A stretch of DNA of 64,000 bases from positions 350,501 to 414,500 of the forward strand of contig CP073213.1 in assembly GCA_020342235.1 (NCBI GenBank). The letters are read 5' to 3'. The position numbers and the translations under genes were made by a program. Below the pieces are notes generated by a model that had not been told where the DNA came from, did not search any database, and worked only from the letters and a program-made list of their open reading frames with translations. Shown in pieces: positions 41,434-54,403 of this stretch. Numbering within the stretch: position 1 is the first letter of the stretch; the number at the start of each line of letters is the position of its first letter. This DNA is from Saccharomycopsis phalli (lineage: Eukaryota; Ascomycota; Saccharomycetes; Ascoideales; Saccharomycopsidaceae).

Positions 41434-42810
41434 AGTAATTCATTCATAACTGCTTGGAACGTTGCCGGCGCATTACATAGGCCAAACGGTATAACATTCC
41501 AACTATATTGTCCAAATGGTGTAACCATAGCCGTTTTGTACCGATCGTTTTTCTCAACCGATATTTGATGATATCCACTAACTAAATCTAGTTTAGAGAA
41601 TATTTTTGATCCCAGGATGTGGTCTAATAGATCTTCTATCCTTGGTATCGGGAATCTAGATTTCACCGTTATTTCATTTAAACAACGGTAATCAACACAT
41701 AGACGTTTACTACCGTCTTTTTTTATGACAAATAAAACCGGCGCTCCATACGGCGACGACGTAGGAAAAATTTGTTTTTTATTTAGAAGATCGGTTATTT
41801 GTCGTTTTAATTCCGCCCGATTTTCGGGATTTAACCTATACGGTCGTTTAAATGTTGGTTTACTTCCGGGAACAATATGGATATGATGGGTTACTTTTTG
41901 AAATTTTTCCCCATCCATTTGTATGACTTCACGGATTATATTTTTGTATTTTTGTAATACTTGGCATTGTTTTTCTTTAATGACACCATCAGTAATTAGC
42001 TTTCCGTCAATTTTTGACTGTAATACCTCATGTTGATCTTTTTGATCATGAGTTTTTAATGAAGATTTGTCCGATTTTTCTCGTGGCAAAACCTCATATT
42101 CCATAATTTTTAATTCATTTATTTCGAATTTTGTTTCTTTCTTGGGAGAAGTCTGAGGAGAATTTAATCCTAAATCATCATTCGTAGTCACAGTAATTGC
42201 GTAAATTTCATTACTATGACTTTTTAACAAACGATTAGCTTCTTTTAGTCCCATAATTTTTATTTGTTGCTTTTGTAGAGCTTGATAGTGCATTATGGTT
42301 AGAAACCATTCCCAATTTTGTAAAATGGTAGGTAATCCAATAATACAATCATGCGCACATTTATCGGAAAGAAGAAAAGAAAATTTTATTTCTTTTTCCT
42401 CCAATCCTTTTTCACTGATGAAAGTTGCTTCCGACCAGTCATTTATAAGTTCAATTATTCTACCAGCGGCATCCGTAAGTTTTCTTGGAGTCGCGGTTTT
42501 ATTTATTTGAAAGTCAAGGTTTAGGGCTATGCTTTTATTAATACAAGAGACAGAAGCACCAGTATCAACCAATGCTTTAATAGTGCTATCCTTATATTTT
42601 AAATCTATAAGAATAAAAGTCAAACTTAAAGGTTCACCCTTATTGCTTTTCGGGTCTCTCGATGGGCCTTCAACATCGACAGACCCTAGGCATTTTTTGT
42701 CTTCTCTGCTATCTTGATATCTTCGGAATCTGTAACATCATCCGTTTCAAATATATTTAAATTAGACAGCGGAGTGGTATTTTTCTTGGCAAACCAACAT
42801 TCCTCAATTG
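41434..42810 (-). mobile_element. Fragment of a second Ty3/gypsy-type element
   Basis: The minus strand holds the end of gag, protease (VDTGASVSCI) and the first part of reverse transcriptase (LCVDYRCLNEI, FGLCNAPATFQ). It is related to, but clearly distinct from, the element at 31504. Both sides are cut by other LTRs, so it is a remnant. Confidence 0.78.
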
Positions 42811-43037
42811 TGTTGATGAATACCATTTGAGGATAAGGTTTAACCAAACACTATTAGAGTTAACATTCCATAATAAGGTTCAACTGACAGTGAAGACAAG
42901 TATCCGGAATAGGAACAAACTGGTAAACAGAATGTGAGTATAAATAGTATAGGATACGTATAGTTAGAATAACAAGAATTGACTTATTTACACCAAGTAA
43001 ATATGGAAGCCGTACAAAGAGAAGCTAGATTACAACA

Positions 43038-43046
43038 GGTTATGAG
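43038..43046 (+). other. Half-tRNA primer-binding site, family B
   Basis: GGTTATGAG directly follows the LTR and is complementary to CTCATAACC of the initiator tRNA-Met anticodon loop. The same design is known from Ty5 and Drosophila copia. It lies inside the gag reading frame. Confidence 0.75.
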
Positions 43047-44361
43047 AGACCCTGGAAGCGTGGCTCTTTTTGAGCCGACAGAAAAGTTGCAAGGTTCTAC
43101 TAATTATGCCAGGTGGGCAAAATTAGTTGTTCGAAAGCTTGATCATTACGGCGTTGGTCTTGTTCAGTACCTTATTAATGGGGACCTTGGGGTTCCTGAT
43201 GATACACCTAGTGAGTTGGTGAATCAAATTGCAACGGTGTCTGATGGCATTATTGGATATGTGTTGGACAAAGGAGTCTCACTGGCAGTGGACACTTTTA
43301 TTGGACCACACGTATGTTCAACCAATCGGGAACGGTTCCATACACTCAAGGCTGAATATGGAACTATGACTTTTAACCAAGCTATTCAAGGTGCTGCCAT
43401 GGCAACACCAGAATCAAGGGCACGGGTATCTATTGAAAATCTTTTAGTACGATATCGAGATTACTGGAGTACTTTCAGCAATGAAATGCTTATCTGTGCT
43501 CTTGCTATATGTTCATGAAGGCTTGATGGGGGTTCCCGAATCAAATATTCAAGCCATGGTTAACAAATACGAACAACGGACCATCAATGCAGGCAATGCT
43601 TCATACATGCAATTTTATAGCACTATAAACGCAAGTGTTGCAATTGGGAATGATCAGTCTGCTCTTCTCGGACAACGGAAATCCCGGAAGACAGTAACAT
43701 GCTATGGCTGTGGTAAGAAAGGTCATTATAAAAATGAATGCAAAAATAAGGTACTTAAGGAGAATGATGATGATGGCAACCAAAGATTATCCAAGAATAA
43801 TCAATCATGGCTTGCATATCATGGAGTTACAGACCGTTACCCTACGTATCTTGACAGTGGGGCGTCTGGACATTTTGTTGCAGACAAGGAATTATTTGAG
43901 CAGGTTACAGCTCATGATGGTCTGGTTAAAGGTGTCGGTGGGCGGTTGGCGATCACAGCAAGAGGTAAAGTTAATATTGATCTAGTTGGAGGAGAGAATC
44001 TCCAACTACGAGATGCGTTCTACACTCCCCAAGGAGAGGTCAATCTTGTCTCTGTGTCTCAAGCCACCGACAATGGAGCTAGAATTTTATTCGATGGAAA
44101 TAGAGCTCTTGATTATATTACTAAGAGGGTAATCGCGATTAAGGAACCTCATACGGGACTTTATAGAATCCAGAGTGTGGATAGTACACACAGCGCTTTT
44201 AAGGCGAACTTAAAGGAGAATTTTGATATCTGGCATCGACGATTGGGACACCCTGGAGATAATGTCATGGATTGCTTGAATAAGCAATATGGTCTTTGGA
44301 AAGACAGTGAACGGGTAACTGTGTGTGGTGATTGTGCGGTTGCAAAACCAAAGGTTAATAT

Positions 44362-47300
44362 TGTTGTGATGATTAAAATCCGAGACGGCATTAGCTAAAC
44401 GGCATTAGCTAAACGGCATTACAATACGCCGTAGCTAAATGGCATTAGTTAAGCGGCATTACGACACGCCGTAGCTTATAAGAGGACTATAAATAAGAGG
44501 CAATGTGCCCACAATAAGTAAGTAGTTTACCAATAAGATAAATAAGTTAATACAAACAGTTTATCAAAGATGTCAGCTAAAGAAAGACTTTCCAAATCTA
44601 CAACAGGTTATGATGCATCCTGCAAGCGTCCTGCAGTTCCCCTCTGAATTAACATTGACTGGTCCAGAGACTTATCATGTTTGGATGAAGGAACTCGAGG
44701 ACTTTCTTTTTGGCTTCGGGGTCGGCTTACTTCAATACGCCGAAAATGGAACTCTGAGCATCGAACTGAACGATGCCTCGGACATTTCTCCTGCTTTCTT
44801 TATTGAACAATTGGATAGCGTGTTTGGTATTATTCTCAAGGCAAGCATTAGCCAAGAGATTCGCGGAATTATTCGCTCCACGCACTCACGTCTGACTGCT
44901 AGAAATCAATTTTTGTTTCTTCAAGAGAAGTATGGTACTCTTCCACTCCCAGTGGCTCTCACTAGCGCTGGGATTCTGGAAGAAGCTACTAGGCCCACTG
45001 AGTTTGTTGACATCAGGGCAATGCTTCAACGCAAAAATTTGTTGGTTAGACAGCAATTGACTAAGGAGGCAATCATTGCATTATGGACTTTGGATAACAT
45101 GATGCAACTTGGTGTGCCATATCCGGTTATCTCAAGCGTCATTAAAGAGCTTGAACACAAGGGGATTACTACTAATACTCTTCTGTATCAGGTCTTGCAT
45201 GAGATAACTGGATCGCATGAGTATGTTCGTCTGAACAGTCTTGCACTTTTGGGTCACGATTCTCTGTCCAAGAAGACGTCCAAACCTCGTCGCAAAGGTA
45301 AAAAGAAGGAAAAGCAACAACCATATGATGAAGAGTATCCTCAAGGTATGTTGGCTTATTCCTTCCTTGGACATCTGTTACTGATACCAACATTTCTTGA
45401 TACTGGTGCCAGTGGACATTTCTTCTCTGACATTCGTTTCTTTCAAGACATGATTCCAGAGAATGGCTCTATTCTGGGTGTTGCTGGAAACCTTGCGATT
45501 GTTGGGAAAGGTACAGTTCGGATTTCTACTCCAGCTGGACCTTTTATTCTACATGATGTTGGTTACACTCCTAACGGTATTGCTAACCTTATCTCGGTTG
45601 GAAAAGCTTCTAATCATAAGTTAGAGTTTCTCTTCAATCATCAAGGTGCCACTATCCGCTCCACCAAGAAAATGTTTGCTCATCGAGATCCACTTTCAAA
45701 CCTTTACACTGTTTCATGTGAACCTTCTACTGTGATTCCGAAGCAGATTGCTTACAAGGCTGTGTCCTCTGGCCGTGATATTGATCGCTGGCATAGAAGA
45801 CTTGGCCATCCTAGCGCTTCTGTTATGGCCTCGCTTGTTAAGATTCATCCACTCTGGAAGGCTGGTCAGAGTTTACTGAGTTGTACCGGATGTATTACTG
45901 GTAAAACTGTTGACTCTGCTCCTAAAGAACGGACCACCAATCCTTCTCAGCCACTTGAGTTAGTCCATGTGGATCTTTGTGGGCCATTTAACTACGGATC
46001 CTACGATGCATCTCGGTATTTCTTGACTATTGTTGACGGCTATACAAAATGGACCACTGTTGTTTGCCTCAATAAGAAATCTGGATGCACTCAAGGTATC
46101 ATTAATTTTATTAATACCTCTGAAACAATGTTCCGCAGCAAGGGCTTGACCTACTGCGTTGGTACTCTCCGTACAGATAATGGAGGTGAGTTTGTGAGTG
46201 AAGAATTGACTAACTTCCTCACCAAGCGTGGCATCTCTCACGAAACCACGGTTCCTGTTGTGATGATTAAAATCCGAGACGGCATTAGCTAAACGGCATT
46301 AGCTATCGGCATTGGTTAAACGGCATTAGCTAAACGGCATTAGCTAAATGGCATTAGCTAAACGGCATTACAATACGCCGTAGCTAAATGGCATTAGTTA
46401 AGCGGCATTACGACACGCCGTAGCTTATAAGAGGACTATAAATAAGAGGCAATGTGCCCACAATAAGTAAGTAGTTTACCTAAAAGATAAATAAGTTAAT
46501 ACAAACAGTTTATCAAAGATGTCAGCTAAAGAAAGACTTTCCAAATTACAACAGTTCCCCATCATTCGTATCAAAATGGCGTTGCCGAACGAATGAACCG
46601 TACACTTCAAGATAAAGCCCGCGCTCTTATGCTTCATACCAATGTCCCAGCTCAACTTTGGCCTGAAGCAATCAATACTGCTGTTTTTTTGGCTAATTGT
46701 ACGCCATCACGCTCTATTGATTTTGATGTCCCATACAAACGATGGTATGGTCGCTCTTTCAACTACAAATTTCTCCGAGAATTTGGATGTGTTGCTTATG
46801 CTATTATTCCTAAGGCCCTCCGTCAAGGAAAGCTCGATGCTAAAGCCTCTCCTTGTGTCATGATTGGCTATGAATTGCAACGAAAAGCATATCGACTCTA
46901 TGACCCCAGAACAAATAAGGTTATTTGCGCTGCTCAAGCAATTTTTGAGGAGGATAAATTCTTTTATCCAACTGTGTCTCTGGCGCTGACTAGCACAATC
47001 AATCCTCCTCAAATTTCTGGGGTTGGCAATCCAAAGATTGGAGGGATTCATTCTCTACCTATGAATTCTCAGCCAGCTATTTCTATGACTAGAGATGAAT
47101 TGATAGTTGAATCCGAGCTTGACCCTCTGGACACCTCGTTGATAGTGGACGATAATGATACAGTATCTAAATCAGATGCATACGGTAATGCGTCTGAGTT
47201 GGCTGAAGATACTGGATTTGAGCTTGGTTACTTAAGGGATCATAATACTGCCTTAATTCGCACTGCTGCTCGCGAAATTGGAAATGAATTAGTCGTTTCT

Positions 47301-50138
47301 GGTTCATCCAAGTCAAATGAACTAATCATCGCTGACGCTTCAGATGCTGAAATTGACCTGACCTCTACTATTGATCTGATTGATGTGAGTAATCCTAATG
47401 GTTCTAATAAGAATCATCTTGTCCTTGATGATCCTCAACCAAGTCGTGAAGCCATCACGTACCCTGGATTTCTGCACACACCAGATGAGCCTGAGTCTCA
47501 TGCGGATGAGATCAGTGACTCAGAGATACTCGACCCCAGAGGTTGGAATATATCCCTGGAACTACTGACCTGGTTGCAGGTAGTACTTCGGGATCACCCC
47601 AACTTCAGGTTGTGAAATATGTATCACAATCTACTTCTGCGGAGTCTGATGCTTCACTGTCGCTGGACAATCATGTTGCCCAACAAACATCACTGTCTCG
47701 TCCTGCTACTCCTCAAGCACAAGAAGTTCCTTACACCAATCCCATTGATTATAAGAACTCCAGTTCATCTCACAATCTCTTCAAGTATGATCGGTCTCCA
47801 TCAGACAAGCGGCCTATCCCATATCCAAGGGTTAAGCGCTATGATCCCAACTATAACCCGTTTTGTGGTGATATACCTCCGACTACTTTTGATAATCTTC
47901 CAAAGACACCTCAAAATGAGATTATCTATAAGTACTACGGAAAGCTGAAGATTTCACGTACTAAAATCCCGGATTCTGATCTCAGATATCTGGAAGGTGC
48001 ATCTACTTCAGCTGGTCCTCCTCCTCCGCCTCCGCCTCCACCTTCTGCTTTACCGCAAAAGCGTCTTATCCGTCACAAAGGCTCCCAACCTAAGCCCCTT
48101 TTTCCTGGTCCGCTTAGTTCTGATGAACATGATCCTACTACCCACCGTTCGTCTTCAGGGAGGGATAAGAAGCCTCGTGTCTCTGATATTGTCACAAATG
48201 GTTCTTCTAATGATGGTGTCCTGACATCTGTTAAGACGCCACTCTCAGATGACACAGATGAATCCGAAATGAATACGAATGGTGTGAATTATCCTGCTAC
48301 TTGTTTTATGGCTGCTAAACATTCTCTTGAGAATGTACCTATGACATTTGATCAAGCTGTTACTTCTGATGATGCTTACTTATGGAAAGACGCTATTCAA
48401 AAGGAAATGGAAGCCCACTATGAGAATCAGACTTTTCTGTTAGTTCCACCTAAGCAGGGTCGTCGACCTATCACTTGCCGTTGGGTTTTTACAATTAAGA
48501 GTGATGGTCAACACAAGGCACGACTTGTGGCTAGAGGTTTTACTCAGATTAAAGGACTTGATTATGTGGAGACTTTTGCACCTGTCATTAGGTATGCTTC
48601 TATTCGAATCATGTTGTCCATTGCTGCAAGATATAGACTTACTATTCATCAGATGGATGTGAAAACGGCTTTTCTCAATGGTGATTTAAGGGAAGACCTT
48701 TACATGATTCAACCTGAAGGTTTTGTGGTCAAAGGAAAAGAAGATCATGTTCTTAAGCTTAATAAGTCGATTTATGGTTTGAAGCAAGCTCCAATGGTTT
48801 GGAATGACAAAATCAATGAAGTGTTACATGTGATTGGTTTTAAGCAAAACTCTGCGGAGTATTGTTTGTATTCTAAGAAAAATGGGAATTTGTTTATTAT
48901 GGTCGCACTTTATGTCGACGATCTTCTCATTGCTGGAAATAATCAGACTGAAATTGATAAGGTTAAAGCTCAATTGATGCTGCACTTTAAGATGAAAGAC
49001 CTAGGAGTTGCTAGCAAGTTTCTTGGAATGAACATTAGTCAAGATAAGGCCTCAATACTGCTCTCTCTTCATGATTATGTTCACCTGATGCTAAAGGAGT
49101 ATCAGATGGTAGATTGCAATCCTATCTACACACCAGCGGATCCTAATCAGGATCTAACTATAACTGATGACTCAAAGGACTGGGATGCCACAATGTATCG
49201 ATCCTTGGTTGGCAAATTACTTTTTGCTGTTAATACAGTCCGGTTTGATATTGCTTATATTGTTGGTGTGTTATCAAGATATTTACAATCTCCAAAGGAA
49301 AAGCATTGGGTTGCTGCGAAGCGTGTTCTTAGATATTTGAAGGCAACAGAGGATATGAAAATTGTTTATTCCAGAAAGGATTATGGGAATTATCTTTTGG
49401 GATATTGTGATGCTGACTGGGCTACTGATAAGACGGAAAGAAAGTCAACTACTGGTTTCATGTTTAGGTATAGCGGTGGTGCTATTACTTGGAGATCTAG
49501 AAAACAGTCGACTATTGCTTTGTCGACAGCAGAAGCCGAATACATGGCATTAACTGACGGTATTAAAGATGCTCTATGGTTACAGCAGGTGTTTGCAGAA
49601 CTTGGTATCCCCTTGGAAAAATTGATAGTTCATGATGACAATGTGAGCTGCGTTAATATTGCTAAAAACCCAGTGTCACATGATCGAACTAAACATATTG
49701 ATATCAAGCATCACTTTATCAGGCATCATGTGAAAAATGGCAACATTGAACTACGACACCTAACTACTGACAAGATGCTAGCTGATATGCTTACCAAGGG
49801 ATTATCAAGAGAGCAATTTCAAAAACTTCGGATGCTGAGTGGTATGAGGAAATTTTAATTATGGGAGGGTGTTGTGATGATTAAAATTCGAGACGGCATT
49901 AGCTACCGGCATTAGCTATCGGCATTGGTTAAACGGCATTAGCTAAACGGCATTACAATACGCTGTAGCTAAATGGCATTAGTTAAGCGGCATTACGACA
50001 CGCCGTAGCTAATAAGAGGACTATAAATAAGAGGCAATGTGCCCACAATAAGTAAGTAGTTTACCAATAAGATAAATAAGTTAATACAAACAGTTTATCA
50101 AAGATGTCAGCTAAAGAAAGACTTTCCAAATTACAACA
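44362..50138 (+). mobile_element. Copia-type family C element inserted in family B
   Basis: The element has LTRs at 44362-44605 and 49870-50138 and a 5-bp target duplication AATAT (44357-44361, 50139-50143). Inside are gag without an obvious zinc knuckle but with a basic tract (KPRRKGKKKEK) and protease (LDTGASGHF). Integrase (HVDLCGPFNYGS), reverse transcriptase (QMDVKTAFLNGDL, YVDDLLIAG) and RNase H follow. A purine tract precedes the 3' LTR. A second family C LTR has jumped into its integrase region. Apart from that insertion it has about two breaks. Its own length is about 5.5 kb. Confidence 0.87.
46257..46553 (+). mobile_element. Family C solo LTR nested in the family C element
   Basis: This 297-bp LTR has the target duplication GTTCC on both sides (46252-46256, 46554-46558). 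It carries more copies of the GGCATTAGCTAAAC repeat than its neighbours (subfamily C1). Confidence 0.9.
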
Positions 50139-51334
50139 AATATGCCTAAACTGACTAACACTCAGGTTGTTAAGCCACTTTAGTTATTACATGTGGATGT
50201 TTGTGGACCTCTAAGTTATAAGTCCGTTAATCAATCAAAGTATTTCTTAACAATTGTTGACGGATATACCAAGTGGACACATGTTGTGTGTCTCCAAGCT
50301 AAGTCAGAAAGCATGAATGCATTGATTGAATTTATTGTTACTAGTGAAAAACAGTTTCAGAGTAAAGGATTACTGTACTGTGTCGGGACTGTTAGAACTG
50401 ATAATGGTGGGGAGTTTGTAAACAAAGCTCTTCATGAATTTTTTATGTCAAAGGGAATTCGACATGAACTCACTGTTCCGTACCATTCCTATCAGAATGG
50501 AGTGGCGGAACGTATGCATCGCACTATTCAAGAAAAGACTCGCGCGATGATGCTCGCGAGTAAGGTGCCAGTGGAACTCTGGCCGGAAGCAATTGCGACT
50601 GCGGTATTTCTTATCAACAGAAGTCCATCTAGAACTATTGACGGTGATAGTCCTTTTGAGAGATGGATGGGTAGTAAACCTGATCTATCAATTCCTAAAG
50701 TTTTTGGATGTGTGGCCTATGCCACTATACCCAGCAATTTACGTGCTGGTAAATTTGCAGCAACAGGGGTCAAGAATGTAATGATAGGCTATGAACCTTT
50801 TCGAAAGGCGTATCGGTTATTCGATCCTATCCAACGAACAATTGTTACTGCAACACAGGTTCGTTTTGATGAAGGTAGCTATTTTTATTCTGCTGTGTCT
50901 ATGGCGCAAGAACGACGTGCAGAACCTATCATTACGGGCGTTGGCGGAGCGGCAAGAGGTGTTAGTACCGTTCCGGTGGAAAGTGACCCAACACTTGCTC
51001 ATAAATCAAAGAAAGCAAAGATCACGCGATCTACTATCAAGGACCAATTAGAAGAAGAAGACCTGAGTGGACAAGATATCGTCCCTGACGACATACACGA
51101 TGTCCATGAGACACCTGACGACTATAATACCATTATGGGTATTGAGCAAGAACCTTCACAAGAGGAAACAGTGGAAGGTGACGCCACTGAAGAGATGGTT
51201 AATCCTCTTGAGCCACAAAATACTGACCTGGAAGATGCCCGTGATGGTAACATTGACCATCCCTTGGCCTCTGAGAAGTGTGGCGCTCTTGACTCAACCA
51301 GCACAAGTGATATTGAAAGTTTAACTCAGTCTAG

Positions 51335-51604
51335 TGTTGTGATGATTAAAATTCGAGACGGCATTAGCTACCGGCATTGGTTAAACGGCATTAGCTAAAC
51401 GGCATTAGCTAAACGGCATTACAATACTCCGTAGCTAAATGGCATTAGTTAAGCGGCATTACGACACGCCGTAGCTAATAAGAGGACTATAAATAAGAGG
51501 CAATGTGCCCACAATAAGTAAGTAGTTTACCTAAAAGATAAATAAGTTAATACAAACAGTTTATCAAAGATGTCAGCTAAAGAAAGACTTTCCAAATTAC
51601 AACA
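51335..51604 (+). mobile_element. Family C solo LTR in family B
   Basis: This 270-bp C1-type LTR has the target duplication TCTAG (51330-51334, 51605-51609). Confidence 0.9.
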
Positions 51605-53711
51605 TCTAGTCAGGAGAATAGTGATTCTACATCTGATACACAAAGAAAAGAGGTCACTAATTCCGAGTCGGAATTTTCCAGTGATACTAATCGGATTTTT
51701 GGTTTTACACCACGAAAACGTACTGTGAAACATAGTCTTGAAAATCTGAATAGTACATCTGATGATGGCCCCTCTAGTTCTGATGAAGCTGACCCTATGA
51801 TACGTTCAGCTTCTAGGGGGGATAAGCGCTATCGGGAATCGGAATTAGTGTTTAACAGAGGTGATCTGGAATCAAGCAGCAATACCATATCATTAAATCA
51901 TAGAATTGTGGTATCCTCAGAATCGGAAGAATCAAGTGATGATAATACTAATTATGCTGCAACATGTTTTATGGTGGAATCTGAATTGCGCAATAACGTA
52001 CCAATTACCTTCACACAAGCAGTACGAGGCCATGATAGCAAGAAATGGGAAAAAGCAATTATGGAAGAGATAGATGCACATAATAGCAATAAAACTTTCA
52101 GATTAGTTCCACCTCAAGGACGAAAAGCAGTTTCTTGCAGATGGGTATTTGCGATCAAGGATGATGGAAGATACAAGGCACGGTTAGTTGCTAGGGGATT
52201 TACACAAGTAAAAGGAATTGATTATTCGGAAACATTTGCACCTGTTATCAGATATGAATCAATAAGAATTGTGTTATCAATTGCAGGAGCTTATGGACTT
52301 ACTGTACATCAGATGGATGTAAAGACTGCGTTCCTTAATGGAGAATTACTGGAAAATATTTATATGGAACAACCAGAAGGTTTTGAATGTAAAGGGAAAG
52401 AAGATTATGTCCTCAAGCTTGAAAAGTCGATCTATGGTTTAAAACAAGCACCTCTTGTATGGAACAACAAAATTAACGGAGTATTGAAAAAGATAGGATT
52501 TAAGATTAATGAAGCAGAACATTGCTTATACTCAAAGAAAAAGGGCAGCAGTTTCATCATGATTGCACTTTATGTGGATGACATACTTATCGCTGGAAAT
52601 CAAGTGAGCGATATCCAAGAAGTGAAAAATCAATTAATGCAACATTTTAAAATGAAGGATTTAGGAGTGGCTACAAAATTTCTTGGGATGAATATTAACC
52701 AAGATGGAGAGAATATTACGCTACTGTTAGATGACTATATTGAAGACATGTTATTTCAATTCCAAATGAAAGACGCAAATCCAGTGGCTATACCGGCTGC
52801 AACAAATCAAGACCTTACAGATGATGATGATAAATCAAAGCCATGTAATGGTACAGAATATCGGTCTTTAGTTGGTAAATTGTTATTTGCAGCTAATACG
52901 GTTCGTTTTGATATCAGTTATATTGTTGGAATGTTATCAAGATATCTCAAGACACCAAAAGAAATACATTGGACAGCAGCGAAAAGAGTAGTGAAATATT
53001 TAAAAGGAACCAAGAATCTGGGAATCGCATATACCAGGAGTAACAATCCTGTTTTAAATGGTTTTTGTGATGCAGATTGGGGAAAGGATAAATCAGATAG
53101 AAGATCAACTAAAGGGTACATGTTTAAATTTGGGGATGGTGCTATCACCTGGAAGTCGAGAAAACAATCCACGGTGGCTTTATCCACAACTGAAGCGGAA
53201 TATATGGCACTTGGTGAAGGCATCAAAGAAATAATATCGTTAAAACTGTTATTCAAAGGAATAGGTATTGACTTGAAGGGATCGGTCATTCATGAGGATA
53301 ATGCAAGCTGTATTAGCCTCGCTAAGCATGCCGCCGTACATGGCCGGACGAAGCACATTGACATTAAACATCATTTTATCAGGGAATATATTGCTTCAGG
53401 AGAAGTAGTATTACAACATCTTGGAACCAAAGAAATGTTAGGCGACATGCTTACCAAAGCCCTCCCAGAGATTCAATTTACACGACTAATTTATATGTGT
53501 GGAATGAGAAGTGTTTAGTTATGGGAGGGTGTTGATGAATACCATGTGAGGATAAGGTTTAACCCAAACACTATTAGAGCTAACATTCCATAATAAGGTT
53601 CAACTGACAATGAGACAAGTATCCGGAATAGGAACAAACTGGTAAACAAGAATTAACTTATTTACACCAAGTAAATATGGAAGCCGTACAAAGAGAAGCT
53701 AGATTACAACA

Positions 53712-53918
53712 GGCGAGACTCCATAGCTCTTTCTGAGCCATCTCTCTCCAACAGTTCCTTAAAGATCAAGTCGAAAGTTTTTATCCCCATTCAAAGGGTT
53801 TTCTCTCGACTCCAAAATTAGCGGCGCCGTCCTTAGTTTTTTAGACGGTGAAATATCAATCTCACCCTTCTGGGGAGCCTAGTATAGCTATAGAAGTAAA
53901 TAAACATTATTATTATAT
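53712..53918 (+). mobile_element. R1 retroposon copy, 5' side cut at the family B LTR
   Basis: It is nearly identical to the 3' half of R1 at 28432 in the opposite orientation (GGCGCCGTCCTTAG, TAGACGGTGAAATATCAATC) and ends in an AAACATTATTATTAT tail. It abuts the LTR directly, so one of the two truncated the other. Confidence 0.72.
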
Positions 53919-54315
53919 AACGTCTGTAAGATAGCCTGGTACTACCACCAGTACCAGTGCGAAGTTCCCATCGGAGAAAATATGTCGATGCCGAAATCCT
54001 CTTCCATTGAGTGTGACATCGTTACAAAATTATAGGATAGATATTCCCTTATAAGAACCTATCATGAGTTTCACATTACGTCACAACTGCAAATTGTGCC
54101 GTCCCATAAGTACATTCCAACGTAGAATAGCTTCTCCGTTATAGGTGTCTTACTTGTGGTTTTCAACCTCAACAAAATATTATACTAAGTACGTCACTAT
54201 TCAAGCCCTTTAGGCAATCATTGTTCATTAAGACCATAATTAATATGCCCGTTATCTCTTCTTTCTAAATAACTGCTTTTACCTCTTGGTAAAAATTTGC
54301 TCAGATAATAAAAAA
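53919..54315. other. Unassigned spacer with possible LTR remnants
   Basis: TAAGATAGCCTGGTACTACC near 53930 resembles the outer end of repeat family G. GTTACA at 54021-54026 on the minus strand could be the start of a Ty3-like LTR (TGTAACGATG). Neither can be confirmed. No gene is seen. Confidence 0.4.
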
Positions 54316-54389
54316 CACCGGACCTGGGACTCGAACCCAGAGTCTCCTGATTAGAAGTCAGACGCCCTAACCAATTAGGCTAGCCTGGC
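54316..54389 (-). tRNA. tRNA-Arg (anticodon TCT), second copy
   Basis: It differs from the copy at 28317 by only a couple of acceptor-stem bases, one of which leaves an unpaired position. The anticodon arm and T arm are identical. The minus-strand downstream T run (A6 at 54310-54315) is a Pol III terminator. Confidence 0.9.
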
Positions 54390-54403
54390 AAATTTTAACC
54401 GAG

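Larger units (their letters stand above)
42811..53711 (+). mobile_element. Copia-type family B element (Ty5/Tca5-like), split by two family C insertions
   Basis: The 5' LTR is 42811-43037 and the 3' LTR is 53530-53711. Gag with a CCHC knuckle (CYGCGKKGHYKNEC) and protease (LDSGASGHF) precede integrase and then reverse transcriptase (HQMDVKTAFLNGEL) and RNase H, the copia order. Own sequence lies at 42811-44361, 50139-51334 and 51605-53711, about 4.8 kb. The purine tract TATGGGAGGG precedes the 3' LTR. The LTRs differ in length (227 and 182 bp) and the outer flanks do not match, so the copy is old or rearranged. It is interrupted by the two insertions and has about two further breaks. Confidence 0.82.
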
